Of a DNA stretch of 64,000 nt, positions 33,057 to 42,640 are shown piece by piece. Each line of letters opens with the position of its first letter. Within the stretch, counting starts at the first letter, position 1. The notes under the pieces are model-generated. The model ran no database searches, had not been told where the DNA came from, and saw only the letters and a program-made list of their open reading frames with translations. The position numbers were made by a program, and so were the translations under genes. The DNA is from JBGSYJ01 sp041748075 (GTDB lineage: Bacteria > Acidobacteriota > Thermoanaerobaculia > Gp7-AA8): positions 66,226-130,225 of the forward strand of contig JBGTDX010000039.1 of the NCBI GenBank assembly GCA_041748075.1, read 5' to 3'.

Positions 33057-33641
33057 ATGACATTCATCAACTATGCTGCACGCGAGATCAACTGCAAGAT
33101 CGTCTACTACGGTCCTGGACTCTGCGGAAAAACCACCAAACTGCAGTACATTTATGACAAGACCAATCCTCAGGCCAAGGGCAAGCTGATCTCTCTGGCA
33201 ACTGAGACGGACCGCACGCTTTTCTTCGACTTTCTTCCGCTCGATCTGGGAACGGTCCGCGGTTTCAAGACCCGCTTTCACCTCTACACCGTGCCCGGTC
33301 AGGTGTTCTACGACGCCTCGCGAAAACTGATTCTCAAGGGAGTCGACGGCGTGATCTTCGTCGCCGATTCGCAAGAGGCCAGGATGGAGGCAAACATCGA
33401 GTCGATTCAGAATCTCGAGAGAAACCTTCAGGAACAGGGCTACGACCTTGCCATGATTCCGTATGCCTTGCAATTCAACAAACGGGATCTCCCCACGGCT
33501 TTGCCGCCGGACGAGATGTATCGGCAACTCAACTACAAGGGCGAGCCGACATTCGAGGCGGTCGCAAGCGACGGCACCGGCGTGTTCGATACGCTCAAGG
33601 CAGTCGCAAAGCTGGTTCTCACCGAGCTCAAGAAAAAATAG
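33057..33641 (+). CDS. MglA-like small Ras-superfamily GTPase
   Basis: The ATG at 33057 gives 194 residues; the upstream frame is not conserved-looking. The P-loop is GPGLCGKTTKLQ, the second region reads FHLYTVPGQVFYDASRKLIL, with TVPGQ in the DxxGQ position, and LQFNKRDLP is the NKxD motif. This is the pattern of MglA, which sets polarity of type IV pili and gliding motors in Myxococcus. With a PilB ATPase and a Tad locus nearby, a role in pilus polarity is plausible but inferred. Confidence 0.9.
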   Translation: MTFINYAAREINCKIVYYGPGLCGKTTKLQYIYDKTNPQAKGKLISLATETDRTLFFDFLPLDLGTVRGFKTRFHLYTVPGQVFYDASRKLILKGVDGVIFVADSQEARMEANIESIQNLERNLQEQGYDLAMIPYALQFNKRDLPTALPPDEMYRQLNYKGEPTFEAVASDGTGVFDTLKAVAKLVLTELKKK

Positions 33642-33693
33642 CCACCTTCTGCGCCGCCTCTGCGCACACGAGCGGTGGCGTAAACTTCCCGCG

Positions 33694-34749
33694 ATGCATC
33701 CTTCTAATCTCAACGTCGTGGCCATTGGCGGTGGAACCGGCCTTTCCACGCTCCTGCGCGGCCTCAAGCGTTACGTGAACCGAGAGGGAACGTGGTCTAT
33801 CGGAAGGCTATCTGCCATTGTCACCGTCACCGACGAAGGAGGAAGCTCCGGCATTCTGCGCCGTGAGTTCAGCATGCTCCCCCCCGGCGACGTAAGGAAC
33901 TGCATCGTCGCTCTGGCGGAAGAAGAGCAGTTGCTCTCTCAGCTGTTCAACTATCGATTCGACACGGACTCCGCGCTCAAAGGGCACTCGCTCGGCAATC
34001 TTCTTCTTGCGGCCCTTACGAACATTACCGGGAGTTTCGACGGAGCGATCATTGCCGCATCGGAGGTCCTCGCAATCAAAGGAGAGATCTTTCCGGCGAC
34101 ACTCCAGGACATCCGGCTGCGCGCGACCTGTGCGGACGGCTCGGAGCTCGCGGGAGAACTGGAGATCAGCGGTTTCCTGCTCGGCGAGGCTGTGGTCCCC
34201 CGTCCGCAGCATGCCCGGATCGTCCATCTCGGTATCGATCCGCCCGACGCGAGGCCTGTCGAGGCCGCCCTCGAGGCCATCCGCGGAGCTGACCTGATCC
34301 TGATCGGCCCGGGCTCGCTCTACACATCCATACTCCCGAATCTCGTCATCGGCGAGCTGGGCGAGTCTCTCCGGCTGGCCAGGGCCCTGAGGGTCTATAT
34401 CTGCAATGTCATGACTCAACCCGGCGAGACCGACGGCTATACGGCCGAGGAACATCTGGGCGCGATCATCGAGCATGCGGGACTGGTGGCGGATGTCGTC
34501 GTACTCAACGGACGCCGGCCCTCGGAGAAAATCCTCGAAGCCTATGCTGACGAAAACCAATACCCGGTCAAGTTCACGATTCCTGCGATACGGGAACTGG
34601 GAGCGACTCCGTTTTTTGGCGATATCATCTCGGAAGGAAACTTCGTTCGGCACGATCCCGAGGCACTCGCACAGACGATCTTCCGACTCTATGATCGTTA
34701 TGGCAGGCGTTTTCCTCGATCCACAGGGAGCGGGGTCGCAGACCGTTGA
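33694..34749 (+). CDS. yvcK: YvcK/CofD-like protein
   Basis: The ATG at 33694 gives 351 residues. The start VVAIGGGTGLSTLLRGLK is the nucleotide-binding motif of the YvcK group, followed by VTVTDEGGSSGILRREFSMLPPGDVRNC and later LILIGPGSLYTSILPNL, ICNVMTQPGETDGYT. YvcK binds UDP-GlcNAc in Bacillus and links carbon status to wall synthesis. GlmU, which makes UDP-GlcNAc, is encoded 1.6 kb downstream. A GC-rich hairpin (GCCACC/GGTGGC) lies just before the gene. Confidence 0.9.
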   Translation: MHPSNLNVVAIGGGTGLSTLLRGLKRYVNREGTWSIGRLSAIVTVTDEGGSSGILRREFSMLPPGDVRNCIVALAEEEQLLSQLFNYRFDTDSALKGHSLGNLLLAALTNITGSFDGAIIAASEVLAIKGEIFPATLQDIRLRATCADGSELAGELEISGFLLGEAVVPRPQHARIVHLGIDPPDARPVEAALEAIRGADLILIGPGSLYTSILPNLVIGELGESLRLARALRVYICNVMTQPGETDGYTAEEHLGAIIEHAGLVADVVVLNGRRPSEKILEAYADENQYPVKFTIPAIRELGATPFFGDIISEGNFVRHDPEALAQTIFRLYDRYGRRFPRSTGSGVADR

Positions 34750-34831
34750 GCGTGGGGTTGGAGACAGGATCGGATGAACCCACCGGATTTCGGGATGCAG
34801 CTATCTTTCGTCTCCTCCCTGACATGGGTGA

Positions 34832-36337
34832 ATGGCCGCAATGACTGAAGCTGCGAGCAGGGTGAAACGCCTGCTCCTGAAAATCCCTTCGCTTTATACG
34901 ATCGGTTTCGTTTCCATCATCATCGCGATTTTCTTCCGATCCATCGCTCTCGAGATCGACATCGATCTCTGGTGGCATCTCGCAAACGGTCGTCGAATGT
35001 TCGAGATGCAGGCCGTGGTCTTGCCGGAATGGATGTCGTTCACCTTCGCCGGAGAGCGGTTTGTCAACCAATGGTGGCTCGGCGAGCTGATCCTGTACAA
35101 GTTGTATTCAGCTTTCGGGCTGTGGAGCATTTTTGTTTTCACGAGCGCAGCCATTTCTGCAAGTTTCATTTTTGTCTACCTCCGTATGTTACAGCGCGGT
35201 TCCGCGCCGGCCATCGCTCTGACCATCCTCACGTTCGGGGCCATCGCCTCCGCTGTCAGCTGGGGTACGCGCCTTCAGATGGTTTCGTTGTTTCTCACAT
35301 CGTTATTCCTGTGGCTCCTCGATCAACACGACCGTTCTTCATCCTTCAAATGGTTGCTGCCGCTGCCACTTCTGATGCTTGCCTGGAACAACATTCAGGG
35401 AGCCTTTGTGATCGGTGTGGCCGTGACTTCGATCTATGCTCTCGCGGCCTGGATCGAGGGCGATCGGCAGAAAGCGCGGCCCCTGACATTCGCTGCCGTG
35501 GCCACTGCCGTGGCGAGCGTCATCAGTCCGAACGGAATTCTTCAGTGGAGATATCCCCTCGAGTTCTTCTTTCCCAATCCCTATCGCAACCTCATCGAAG
35601 AGAGCCTTTCGCCGGACTTCCATCTCAGGACATTTCTGCCGTTCGAGATTCTTCTGATCCTTCTGATCGTGTCGGCGCTCTGGGCACCTAGCCGGCGATG
35701 GCGCGATGTGCTTCTGATGATCGGCTTCACCCATCTCGCGCTTTCACAGATCCGTCATATCGCGTTGTGGGTTGTCGCGATCTCTCCGTTGATCGCAGAG
35801 TACTCCAGCGCCTGGATCCGGGACACCACCTCGCAGAGACCGGCTCTCGCCCGCATCAACCGAGCGCCCTCGGAGGCAATGCGAGCGGTGCTGAATATGG
35901 TCTTGATTCTCGCGGTTGCGTTCGCATTTGCAGGCGTATTCTCCCGAGCACTTTCGAGAGTCGACCTGGAACGTACTGAACGTCATCGATATCCAGCGGG
36001 CGCGGCCGACCATATCCGGAGCCGGATCTCGCCGGAGCGCACGTTCAGTACATTTGAATGGGGTGGTTATCTGGTGTGGCGTCTGTACCCGGAGCAGACC
36101 GTCTTCATCGATGCGCGCGCAGACATCATTTACGATGAGCGGGTCCTGATGGATTACATAACGATCATGGGCCAGCTGCCGGGATGGCGGCAGCGAATCG
36201 ACGAGTGGAAAATCGGCCAGTTCGTGATCAACTCCCGTTCAGATCTGGACTACGCTCTCGAAAAGGAGCCGGAATGGGAGCGATCCTATGCCGACCACAA
36301 TGCGGTGATCTATGTCCGCCGGGCGGCATTGCCCTGA
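34832..36337 (+). CDS. Polytopic membrane protein, WWHL family (copy 3)
   Basis: The 501-residue protein shares EIDIDLWWHLANGRRMFE, FTFAGERFVNQWWLGELIL and the C-terminal WGGYLVWRLYPEQTVFIDARAD with the paralogues at 22094 and 23647, with about ten hydrophobic segments. Two in-frame ATGs (34832, 34841) are possible starts. It lies between yvcK and glmU in the same direction, so it may act in envelope sugar chemistry, but no activity is shown. Confidence 0.8.
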   Translation: MAAMTEAASRVKRLLLKIPSLYTIGFVSIIIAIFFRSIALEIDIDLWWHLANGRRMFEMQAVVLPEWMSFTFAGERFVNQWWLGELILYKLYSAFGLWSIFVFTSAAISASFIFVYLRMLQRGSAPAIALTILTFGAIASAVSWGTRLQMVSLFLTSLFLWLLDQHDRSSSFKWLLPLPLLMLAWNNIQGAFVIGVAVTSIYALAAWIEGDRQKARPLTFAAVATAVASVISPNGILQWRYPLEFFFPNPYRNLIEESLSPDFHLRTFLPFEILLILLIVSALWAPSRRWRDVLLMIGFTHLALSQIRHIALWVVAISPLIAEYSSAWIRDTTSQRPALARINRAPSEAMRAVLNMVLILAVAFAFAGVFSRALSRVDLERTERHRYPAGAADHIRSRISPERTFSTFEWGGYLVWRLYPEQTVFIDARADIIYDERVLMDYITIMGQLPGWRQRIDEWKIGQFVINSRSDLDYALEKEPEWERSYADHNAVIYVRRAALP

Positions 36338-36378
36338 CCGAGCCCGCTGAGGCATTCAAATTGCTGCTGGGGAATCAG

Positions 36379-37788
36379 ATGAACGATCAAAGTCAAAGCA
36401 TCGAAACGGTGATCCTGGCGGCCGGTCTCGGCACCAGGATGAAATCGGAAACGATCAAGATCCTGCATGCAGCAGCGGGACGGGCGATCGTGGACTACGT
36501 TCTGGATCTCGCCGAATCGCTGACTGACAGGAAACCGATTCTGGTCATAGGCCACCAGCGTGAGTCCGTGAAAGAACACTGCGGCGAGAGGGCTCGCTAC
36601 GTCGTGCAGGAGGACCAACTCGGAACCGGTCATGCGGTGTTGCAGGCAGCCGCCGAGCTCGGGTCTTCCGTTCAGGGGTCAACCGTGCTGGTCCTCTCGG
36701 GTGACGTGCCACTCACACGCAGGGAGACTCTCGAAGGACTGATCACCGAGCACCGCCGGAGCGGGAATGCAGCGACCCTCCTGACGATGATCCTGAACGA
36801 GCCGGCACTCTACGGACGGATCGTTCGCGGTTCGAATGGCGAGTTGCTTCGTATCGTCGAGGCGAAGGACGCCTCGGACGAGGAGCTCCTCATCAACGAG
36901 GTCAACGGCGGTATCTATGTCTTCGAAGCGCGCGACCTTTTCGAGACTCTCTCCACGCTCTCGACTAACAACGCCCAGGGGGAGTACTACCTCACCGATG
37001 TCATCGCAAGACTGAAAAGTAACGGCAAGTCAGCCGGCGCAATGGTGGCGGAGGATCCAGTGGAAACTCTCGGCGTGAACTCGCGCGCGGAGCTTGCAAC
37101 GGTCGAGGCCGAGCTCGTAAGGAGGCACGTAGACGAGCTGATGCGCGACGGAGTGACGTTCCGCAACCCCTCGGCCGTATCGATCGACAGCTCCGTCCGG
37201 ATCGGCGCGGACACCATCGTCCATCCCTTCGTCACACTCGAAGGAACGACGACGATCGGCCGGCACTGCATCATCGAGCCCGGGGTGCATCTGAAGAATG
37301 TCGAGGTCGGCGACCACGTCACCCTGCGCACATCCACAGTTGCGGAGGAGGCGACTATTGCCGACCATGCATCCGTCGGTCCCTTCGCTCACCTCCGCCC
37401 CGGCACCGTCCTGGGACGGTCCGTCAAAGTCGGGAACTTCGTAGAAACTAAGAAGGCAACCTTCGGCGACGGAGCTAAGGCCTCACATCTTTCCTACATC
37501 GGCGACGCAGAAGTGGGTGCAGATACAAACATCGGAGCGGGAACCATCACCTGCAACTATGATGGCGTCAACAAACACAAGACCACCATCGGCGCCGGTG
37601 CGTTCATCGGGTCGGATTCCCAATTGGTGGCGCCGGTGACGATCGGCGCCGGCGCTTACGTCGGTGCGGGCTCGACAGTCACGAAAGATGTTCCGCCCGA
37701 CGCACTCGCGCTCTCACGCACACCGCAGAAAACGATCGCCGGCTGGGCGACGAAGCGTCGCGAGGAAATGAAAAAAAAACCTGAATAG
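36379..37788 (+). CDS. glmU: Bifunctional UDP-GlcNAc pyrophosphorylase/acetyltransferase GlmU
   Basis: The ATG at 36379 gives 469 residues, normal for GlmU. The N-terminal uridyltransferase has LAAGLGTRMKSE, QLGTGHAVLQA and LSGDVPL. After about residue 255 a left-handed beta helix follows (hexapeptide repeats such as IGADTIVHPFVTLEG, IGRHCIIEPGVHL), ending in NYDGVNKHKTTIGAGAFIGS with the acetyltransferase active-site region. It makes UDP-GlcNAc for peptidoglycan and other envelope polymers. Confidence 0.95.
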   Translation: MNDQSQSIETVILAAGLGTRMKSETIKILHAAAGRAIVDYVLDLAESLTDRKPILVIGHQRESVKEHCGERARYVVQEDQLGTGHAVLQAAAELGSSVQGSTVLVLSGDVPLTRRETLEGLITEHRRSGNAATLLTMILNEPALYGRIVRGSNGELLRIVEAKDASDEELLINEVNGGIYVFEARDLFETLSTLSTNNAQGEYYLTDVIARLKSNGKSAGAMVAEDPVETLGVNSRAELATVEAELVRRHVDELMRDGVTFRNPSAVSIDSSVRIGADTIVHPFVTLEGTTTIGRHCIIEPGVHLKNVEVGDHVTLRTSTVAEEATIADHASVGPFAHLRPGTVLGRSVKVGNFVETKKATFGDGAKASHLSYIGDAEVGADTNIGAGTITCNYDGVNKHKTTIGAGAFIGSDSQLVAPVTIGAGAYVGAGSTVTKDVPPDALALSRTPQKTIAGWATKRREEMKKKPE

Positions 37789-37819
37789 TCAACGGCAAGG
37801 GTTAGCCATGCAGGCAAAT

Positions 37820-39631
37820 CTACGGCACGTAGCCGCGGATCGTCCGCACCTTCACCCCGTCGCGCGCCGTCTGTACCTCGATTGCCCGGTACTTGTCGTC
37901 TTTTCTCGTCGACTCCGCGTAATAGCCGATCAGATACTGGGAGCGAAGCTCCGCCTCGAGCGCTTCATACGTTGTCGAAAGGTCGTCGACGTTTCTGATG
38001 AAGTAGGCCACCCCTCCCGTCTCGGCGGAGATACTCCTCATTCGGGACGTCACTGTGAAGTTGAGCGACGAGATTCCGATCCCGATGAAGTAGATGGGCA
38101 CGCGGGAAGCGCGCACATACTTCATCATGTCGTCGTACGTGAGGCGGGAAACAGTATCCTCGCCGTCGCTGACCATGATCAACGCCTTGCGCCCGGATAC
38201 CGTACGGAAGCGATACAGACCGCTGACGATCGCATCGTAGAGAGCGGTTCCGCCCTCAGCCTCGGGCATCGAGACCACCTGACTCTTCAGCGCTTCGACA
38301 TTCGAGACGAAGGGGGAGATACTCGAAGGATCCCACGCGAATGCTCCGAAGAACGCTCGATCCTTCGGCGAGATGATGTCCTGAAAAAATGCGATCGCTG
38401 CCTTTCGCGCTTCATCCAGCCTCGGCTTCATGCTCCCGGAGTGATCCACGAGTATTCCGACGCTGATCGGAAGATTGGTCGAGAAGCCGAACGACGTGAT
38501 CTTCTGGGGCTTGCCGTCTTCCATCACCCGGAAATCTTCGCGCTGCAGATCGACGATGGCAGCACCCGCGGCGTTCACCACCGAAACAGGCAGCTCCACC
38601 AGGTTGACTTCGATCTCCTCTGAGAATCTGGTTCCATCGAGAAAAACGAGATCGGACGCCTCGTAATTTGCATCATCCGTGGCCGAGGCACGGACGAACT
38701 CGACACCATCGAGCTGCGCGTTGGCAATCGAGAACGCGTAAGGCGGCCGTTCCCACTCGATGAGCTTCTGGTCACCAGCGAACAGCGCGATGTCCTTCAG
38801 CGGAACGTTTCGCGGATTCTGAATATTGAGCTTGAAATGGGAGATTCCGTCCGGCGTGACCGTCCGCGTGATCTTCACCTCGAGAGGAGTCTCCCGCTCG
38901 TTCACCACGAAGGTCTCTGCGTCGATGTACCTCCCGGCACGATCGTAGCCGACGACCTTGACCTCGACTCGTTTCGGGATTGCGCCGAGATCGAGCTCTG
39001 CCCGGTACGGCGGTGCATTCTTGGTGAAGATTTTCTTTTCGTCGACCCAGAACTCGACCCGCTGAACCGGAGGTTTTGTATCGACGTCGACGATAAAAAG
39101 ATTCGGCGCGAGGTCACGGCGAGGCGGAATGATTCGGATGGCTCCGGACGTCTCCGGCACGATTCCTTCGGCCAGGATCCCTTCCGCGCCGTCATCCTCA
39201 GAAGCTTCATACGGCTGGTTCGTCAGCGCGACCGACACCGGGTGCAGGACCCTGGCAAGAATCATAGGGGCTTGCACCTCGAACGGTATCAACAGCCGGG
39301 CATCGATCTCGACCTCACCGACCGGTAAGGACTGGACAAAGGTGACGACCTCGCGTTGGCTGGGAAGAAGGGCATATCGAAAGTTGCGAACGACCGCATT
39401 CTTCTGAAGAACCGAACCCTGGATGACCAGGGGTGTAGCCGGCGGAACGGAATCGTCGAGCCGGAGTCGGAACGTCAGTCGGGACACCACGAGACCTTCG
39501 CCGTCGCCAAGGGGAGTGACCTCCAGAGTCAGACCCTCCGGCGCAGTCGCAGACGCGGGCGAAGCCTCCTGTCCTGACAGTGAAAATGCCCATATACCAA
39601 CCAGAAGGAGAACGACGGGAGCTCTTCGCAT
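37820..39631 (-). CDS. Secreted VWA-domain protein (VWFA-related acidobacterial type)
   Basis: The 603-residue protein has a signal peptide (RRAPVVLLLVGIWAFSLSG). The first 330 or so residues form beta-rich, Ig-like segments. A linker with VNAAGAAIVDLQREDFRVMEDGKPQKI leads to a VWA domain with the metal-binding MIDAS motif ILVDHSGSMKP and KALIMVSDGEDTVSRL. This order (FxV.EDGkpQ then VWA) is characteristic of the VWFA-related family abundant in Acidobacteriota. It is probably periplasmic or surface-bound. It is convergent with glmU and divergent from mobB. Confidence 0.88.
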   Translation of the reverse strand: MRRAPVVLLLVGIWAFSLSGQEASPASATAPEGLTLEVTPLGDGEGLVVSRLTFRLRLDDSVPPATPLVIQGSVLQKNAVVRNFRYALLPSQREVVTFVQSLPVGEVEIDARLLIPFEVQAPMILARVLHPVSVALTNQPYEASEDDGAEGILAEGIVPETSGAIRIIPPRRDLAPNLFIVDVDTKPPVQRVEFWVDEKKIFTKNAPPYRAELDLGAIPKRVEVKVVGYDRAGRYIDAETFVVNERETPLEVKITRTVTPDGISHFKLNIQNPRNVPLKDIALFAGDQKLIEWERPPYAFSIANAQLDGVEFVRASATDDANYEASDLVFLDGTRFSEEIEVNLVELPVSVVNAAGAAIVDLQREDFRVMEDGKPQKITSFGFSTNLPISVGILVDHSGSMKPRLDEARKAAIAFFQDIISPKDRAFFGAFAWDPSSISPFVSNVEALKSQVVSMPEAEGGTALYDAIVSGLYRFRTVSGRKALIMVSDGEDTVSRLTYDDMMKYVRASRVPIYFIGIGISSLNFTVTSRMRSISAETGGVAYFIRNVDDLSTTYEALEAELRSQYLIGYYAESTRKDDKYRAIEVQTARDGVKVRTIRGYVP

Positions 39632-39702
39632 GAAGACGACAACGCTCGAGACCGCCCTCAGGATTTCGCGGGACTGGTCTCATTCCGTTACAGTCTCGTT
39701 TC

Positions 39703-40203
39703 ATGATGCAGCGGGCCGTCGCGTTCGCCGGCTATTCGGATTCCGGGAAAACGACACTGATCTGTCGTTTGATCGAGCATTTCAAGAGCCTCGGAGTCGA
39801 GGTGGCCGCCATCAAACACACGCACCATGCTCTCGATAGTCGCGATGCCGAAGGCGACACGGCTCGATTCCTTCGCGCCGGTGCGAGCAGCGCAATCCTC
39901 GCTGGCACCGGTGAGGCCATCGTCTTCAGACCTGCCTCAAACGCCATTCCCCCCGCTCGCTTCGCCTGGGAAAAACCTTCGGACCTGACAGGCAGGATCG
40001 ACGGCGCTCTCCTGATGATCGAGGGATTCAAAAGTCTCGAAGCCTGGCCGAAGGTCCTGGTAGGGCAGACGGGCTCTGCGGTTCCTCCGCCGGACGCGAC
40101 AGTGATCGCCTGCGTCGGTGCATCGCTGGCCGGCGTGCCGAATTTCACCCACGATGATATCGACGGACTGGCAGGCTTTCTGGATAGAATCCTCGAGCAA
40201 TGA
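39703..40203 (+). CDS. mobB: Molybdopterin-guanine dinucleotide biosynthesis protein MobB
   Basis: The 166-residue GTP-binding protein has P-loop GYSDSGKTTLICRLIEHF, KHTHHALDSRDAEGDTARFLRAGAS and MIEGFKSL, the standard MobB motifs. It assists MobA in attaching GMP to molybdopterin. No mobA or other moco gene is in the window. The following HAD gene overlaps its stop in an ATGA junction, so the two are translationally coupled. Confidence 0.9.
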   Translation: MMQRAVAFAGYSDSGKTTLICRLIEHFKSLGVEVAAIKHTHHALDSRDAEGDTARFLRAGASSAILAGTGEAIVFRPASNAIPPARFAWEKPSDLTGRIDGALLMIEGFKSLEAWPKVLVGQTGSAVPPPDATVIACVGASLAGVPNFTHDDIDGLAGFLDRILEQ

Positions 40204-40880
40204 ATACCTCGTATCGCGGAGTGATCTTCGATCTTGACGGAACACTCGTCGATTCGTACGCGGCTCTTGCCGAGTCGATCAACCATGCTCGGCATGCCCT
40301 TGGATACTCATCGCTCGAGGCAAATCAGATCCGGGCGTTCGTCGGGGACGGCGTGGAGCGCCTTCTCTGCAGGGCTTTCGACACGGATGAAGTTCCCCAG
40401 AATGCCAGAAGTCTGTTTGAGAATCACTATGACGCGGTCTGCAGCGGGCAGTCACGCCTGCTCGATCAGGTCGAGGCCACCCTGGAAGATCTTGCCGGCA
40501 TGGGTCTCATCATGTCGGTATGCACCAACAAGCCGACTCACTTTTCCCGAAAGATTCTCGATGCCCTCGGCGCGGGAAGACACTTCGCGGCTGTCATCGG
40601 TCCTGATGTCGCCCGGGCGCGAAAGCCCGACCGCAGGCATGTGGAGCTCGCACTCGAGCCGCTCGGTTTGGAAGCCATCGACGTGCTTTTCGTTGGAGAC
40701 ATGCCCGTCGACGTCTCGGCAGCCCGGAACGCAGGGATCGATGTGGCTGTACTGGCAACGGGATCGGCCTCGCGGGAAGAGTTGCGTGATGCAATGCCGG
40801 ACTACTTCCTGGACGCTTTCTCGGATCTGGTCGGGCTGGTCTCTTCCGGTCGCGTGGCGACACGATCGGGGGCGATCTGA
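40200..40880 (+). CDS. HAD-superfamily phosphatase, phosphoglycolate-phosphatase-like
   Basis: The 226-residue protein shows HAD motif I FDLDGTLVDS, motif II CTNKPTHFS, and motifs III-IV in RKPDRRHVELALEPLG and VLFVGDMPVDVSAARNAG. The helical cap after motif I (HARHALGYSSLEANQIR) fits the Gph/PgmB group. The exact substrate, phosphoglycolate or another small phosphate ester, is not determined by the motifs. It is coupled to mobB by four bases and followed by the serine gene group. Confidence 0.85.
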   Translation: MNTSYRGVIFDLDGTLVDSYAALAESINHARHALGYSSLEANQIRAFVGDGVERLLCRAFDTDEVPQNARSLFENHYDAVCSGQSRLLDQVEATLEDLAGMGLIMSVCTNKPTHFSRKILDALGAGRHFAAVIGPDVARARKPDRRHVELALEPLGLEAIDVLFVGDMPVDVSAARNAGIDVAVLATGSASREELRDAMPDYFLDAFSDLVGLVSSGRVATRSGAI

Positions 40881-40897
40881 CTCTTCGCTTTCGTCTC

Positions 40898-41530
40898 GTG
40901 TTCTTCGATGTCGACTCCACGCTGGCGGCGCTCGAGGGCATCGATTTTCTGGCAGAAGGAAACCAGGAAGTCGTGCGTTTAACCGAATCCGCGATGAACG
41001 GCGACATTCCGCTCGATGAAGTCTACGGACGACGACTCGAGATCATTCGACCGGGCGTCTCCGATATCGAACGACTATCTGACGAATACAGGAAACGACT
41101 GGTGCCGGGAGCGAGCGACGTGATCACGGCGCTTCATCAGGCTGGTGCAGTGGTCCACCTGGTGACAGCCGGAATCGAGCAGGCGATCGTTCCTCTGGCT
41201 GAACAGCTGGGAATCCGGCGCTCGGCAGTTCATGCGGTCCGGCTCGAATTCGACTCTCACGGAGAGTACAGGGACTATGACCGGCGCTCCTTTCTCACGA
41301 GGAGCGGGGGAAAGGCTGTCGTGATCCGCGACGTGCGAGCACGCAGCCATGGCCGCGCTTTGCTGATCGGAGACGGTATCACGGATGCAGAGGCCGCCGG
41401 AGCGGTCGATCTTTTTGTCGGATTCGGGGGAGTTACAATGCGCGAGCGTGTCCGGCAGATCGCCGGCGCCTACATCGACGAGCCGTCGCTGGCGGGACTG
41501 CTCCCGATGATTCTCGAGGAAACTTCATGA
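40898..41530 (+). CDS. Phosphoserine phosphatase-like HAD protein (SerB-like)
   Basis: The 210-residue product starts at GTG 40898 and opens directly on the catalytic motif FFDVDSTLAALEGIDFLAE (DxDxT). Motif II lies in VHLVTAGIEQAIVPLAEQLG and motif IV in LLIGDGITDAEAAGAVDLFVGFGG. It lacks an N-terminal ACT domain. Its stop overlaps the next start (ATGA), and aminotransferase plus serA follow, so it most likely catalyses the last step of serine synthesis, phosphoserine to serine. Confidence 0.82.
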   Translation: MFFDVDSTLAALEGIDFLAEGNQEVVRLTESAMNGDIPLDEVYGRRLEIIRPGVSDIERLSDEYRKRLVPGASDVITALHQAGAVVHLVTAGIEQAIVPLAEQLGIRRSAVHAVRLEFDSHGEYRDYDRRSFLTRSGGKAVVIRDVRARSHGRALLIGDGITDAEAAGAVDLFVGFGGVTMRERVRQIAGAYIDEPSLAGLLPMILEETS

Positions 41531-42609
41531 ATCCGAACGAGTCCAGATTCTTCATCCCGGGTCCGACATGGGTGCGTCCCGAAATTCTCGACGAGATGAG
41601 ACGGCCGATGATCGGCCATCGGAGCGCTGAGTTCAGGGAAATCTTTCAGAAGATACTGAATGACCTGCGGGAGCTGTTCCGAACGAGCCAGCACACTTAT
41701 GTCGCCACCAGCTCAGGGACGGGACTACTCGAGGGCGCGCTCCTCAATGTGGTTCCTCGGCGCGTACTCGTCACGACCTGCGGAGCTTTTGGCGAACGGT
41801 GGGCGAAGATCGGAGAACAGCTCGGCCTGGAAGTCGACCATCTCGATCATCCCTGGGGGCAGCCAGTCGACCCGGAGAGGCTTGCGACGCACTTCACAGG
41901 GCGGCGGCAACACTACGACGCGGTCACCATCACCCACAATGAGACGTCTACCGGGGTGCTGAACGATCTCCAGGCGCTGACCGAGGTGGTCCGTGCCGAA
42001 TCGGAAGACACACTGATTCTCGTCGATGCTGTTTCCTCTCTCGGAAGCGCACCCCTCGAATTCGACGCATGGGGAGTCGACATCTGCATCGCCAGCACTC
42101 AGAAAGGGCTGGCACTTCCTCCCGGGCTCACCGTGCTCGGGGTCTCAGAACGCGCGATGGAAGCCGCCAGGAAGAAAACCTATCGCGGTACATATTTCGA
42201 CCTGCTGACGTTTCGCAAGCACGCCGAGGCCGGCGGGCCGCCGTTCACGCCGTCGATCCCGCACTGCTTCGCTCTCGCCCGGCAACTCGAACACATTCTG
42301 CGCGAAGAAGGACTCGAGCGTCGCTGGGCGCGCCACACTGCCCTGCGTGACACCACGATCGAGCGCACGTCACGTTTTGCCGATCTCATTCCTCCGATCT
42401 CCCATGCATCTCCCTCCGTGAGTGCGCTCCGGCCCCGAAAGATCGCACCGAAGGACCTTCTCGACGCAATGCGCGCGATCGGTTTCACCCTCGGAAGCGG
42501 ATACGGTGAATGGAAGGAAGACACATTCCGCATCGGCCACATGGGAGATGTCAGCGCCACCTCGCTCAACACGATGCTCGATGCTCTCGATGAGGCTGCA
42601 GGCGGGTGA
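41527..42609 (+). CDS. Class V aminotransferase, probable phosphoserine transaminase role
   Basis: The 360-residue PLP enzyme has the start motif FFIPGPTWVRPEILDEMRRPMIGHRS-like (GPTWVRPE, MIGHRS), cofactor residues in SSGTGLLEGAL and VDAVSSLGS, and the Schiff-base lysine in ASTQKGLALPPG. It belongs to the alanine-glyoxylate/serine-pyruvate type of class V enzymes rather than canonical SerC. Its placement between a SerB-like and a serA gene argues that it serves as phosphoserine aminotransferase, as reported for some bacteria and archaea. Confidence 0.85.
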   Translation: MNPNESRFFIPGPTWVRPEILDEMRRPMIGHRSAEFREIFQKILNDLRELFRTSQHTYVATSSGTGLLEGALLNVVPRRVLVTTCGAFGERWAKIGEQLGLEVDHLDHPWGQPVDPERLATHFTGRRQHYDAVTITHNETSTGVLNDLQALTEVVRAESEDTLILVDAVSSLGSAPLEFDAWGVDICIASTQKGLALPPGLTVLGVSERAMEAARKKTYRGTYFDLLTFRKHAEAGGPPFTPSIPHCFALARQLEHILREEGLERRWARHTALRDTTIERTSRFADLIPPISHASPSVSALRPRKIAPKDLLDAMRAIGFTLGSGYGEWKEDTFRIGHMGDVSATSLNTMLDALDEAAGG

Positions 42610-42640
42610 GCCGGAACCAGCGACGTTCCGCACGCATGCT

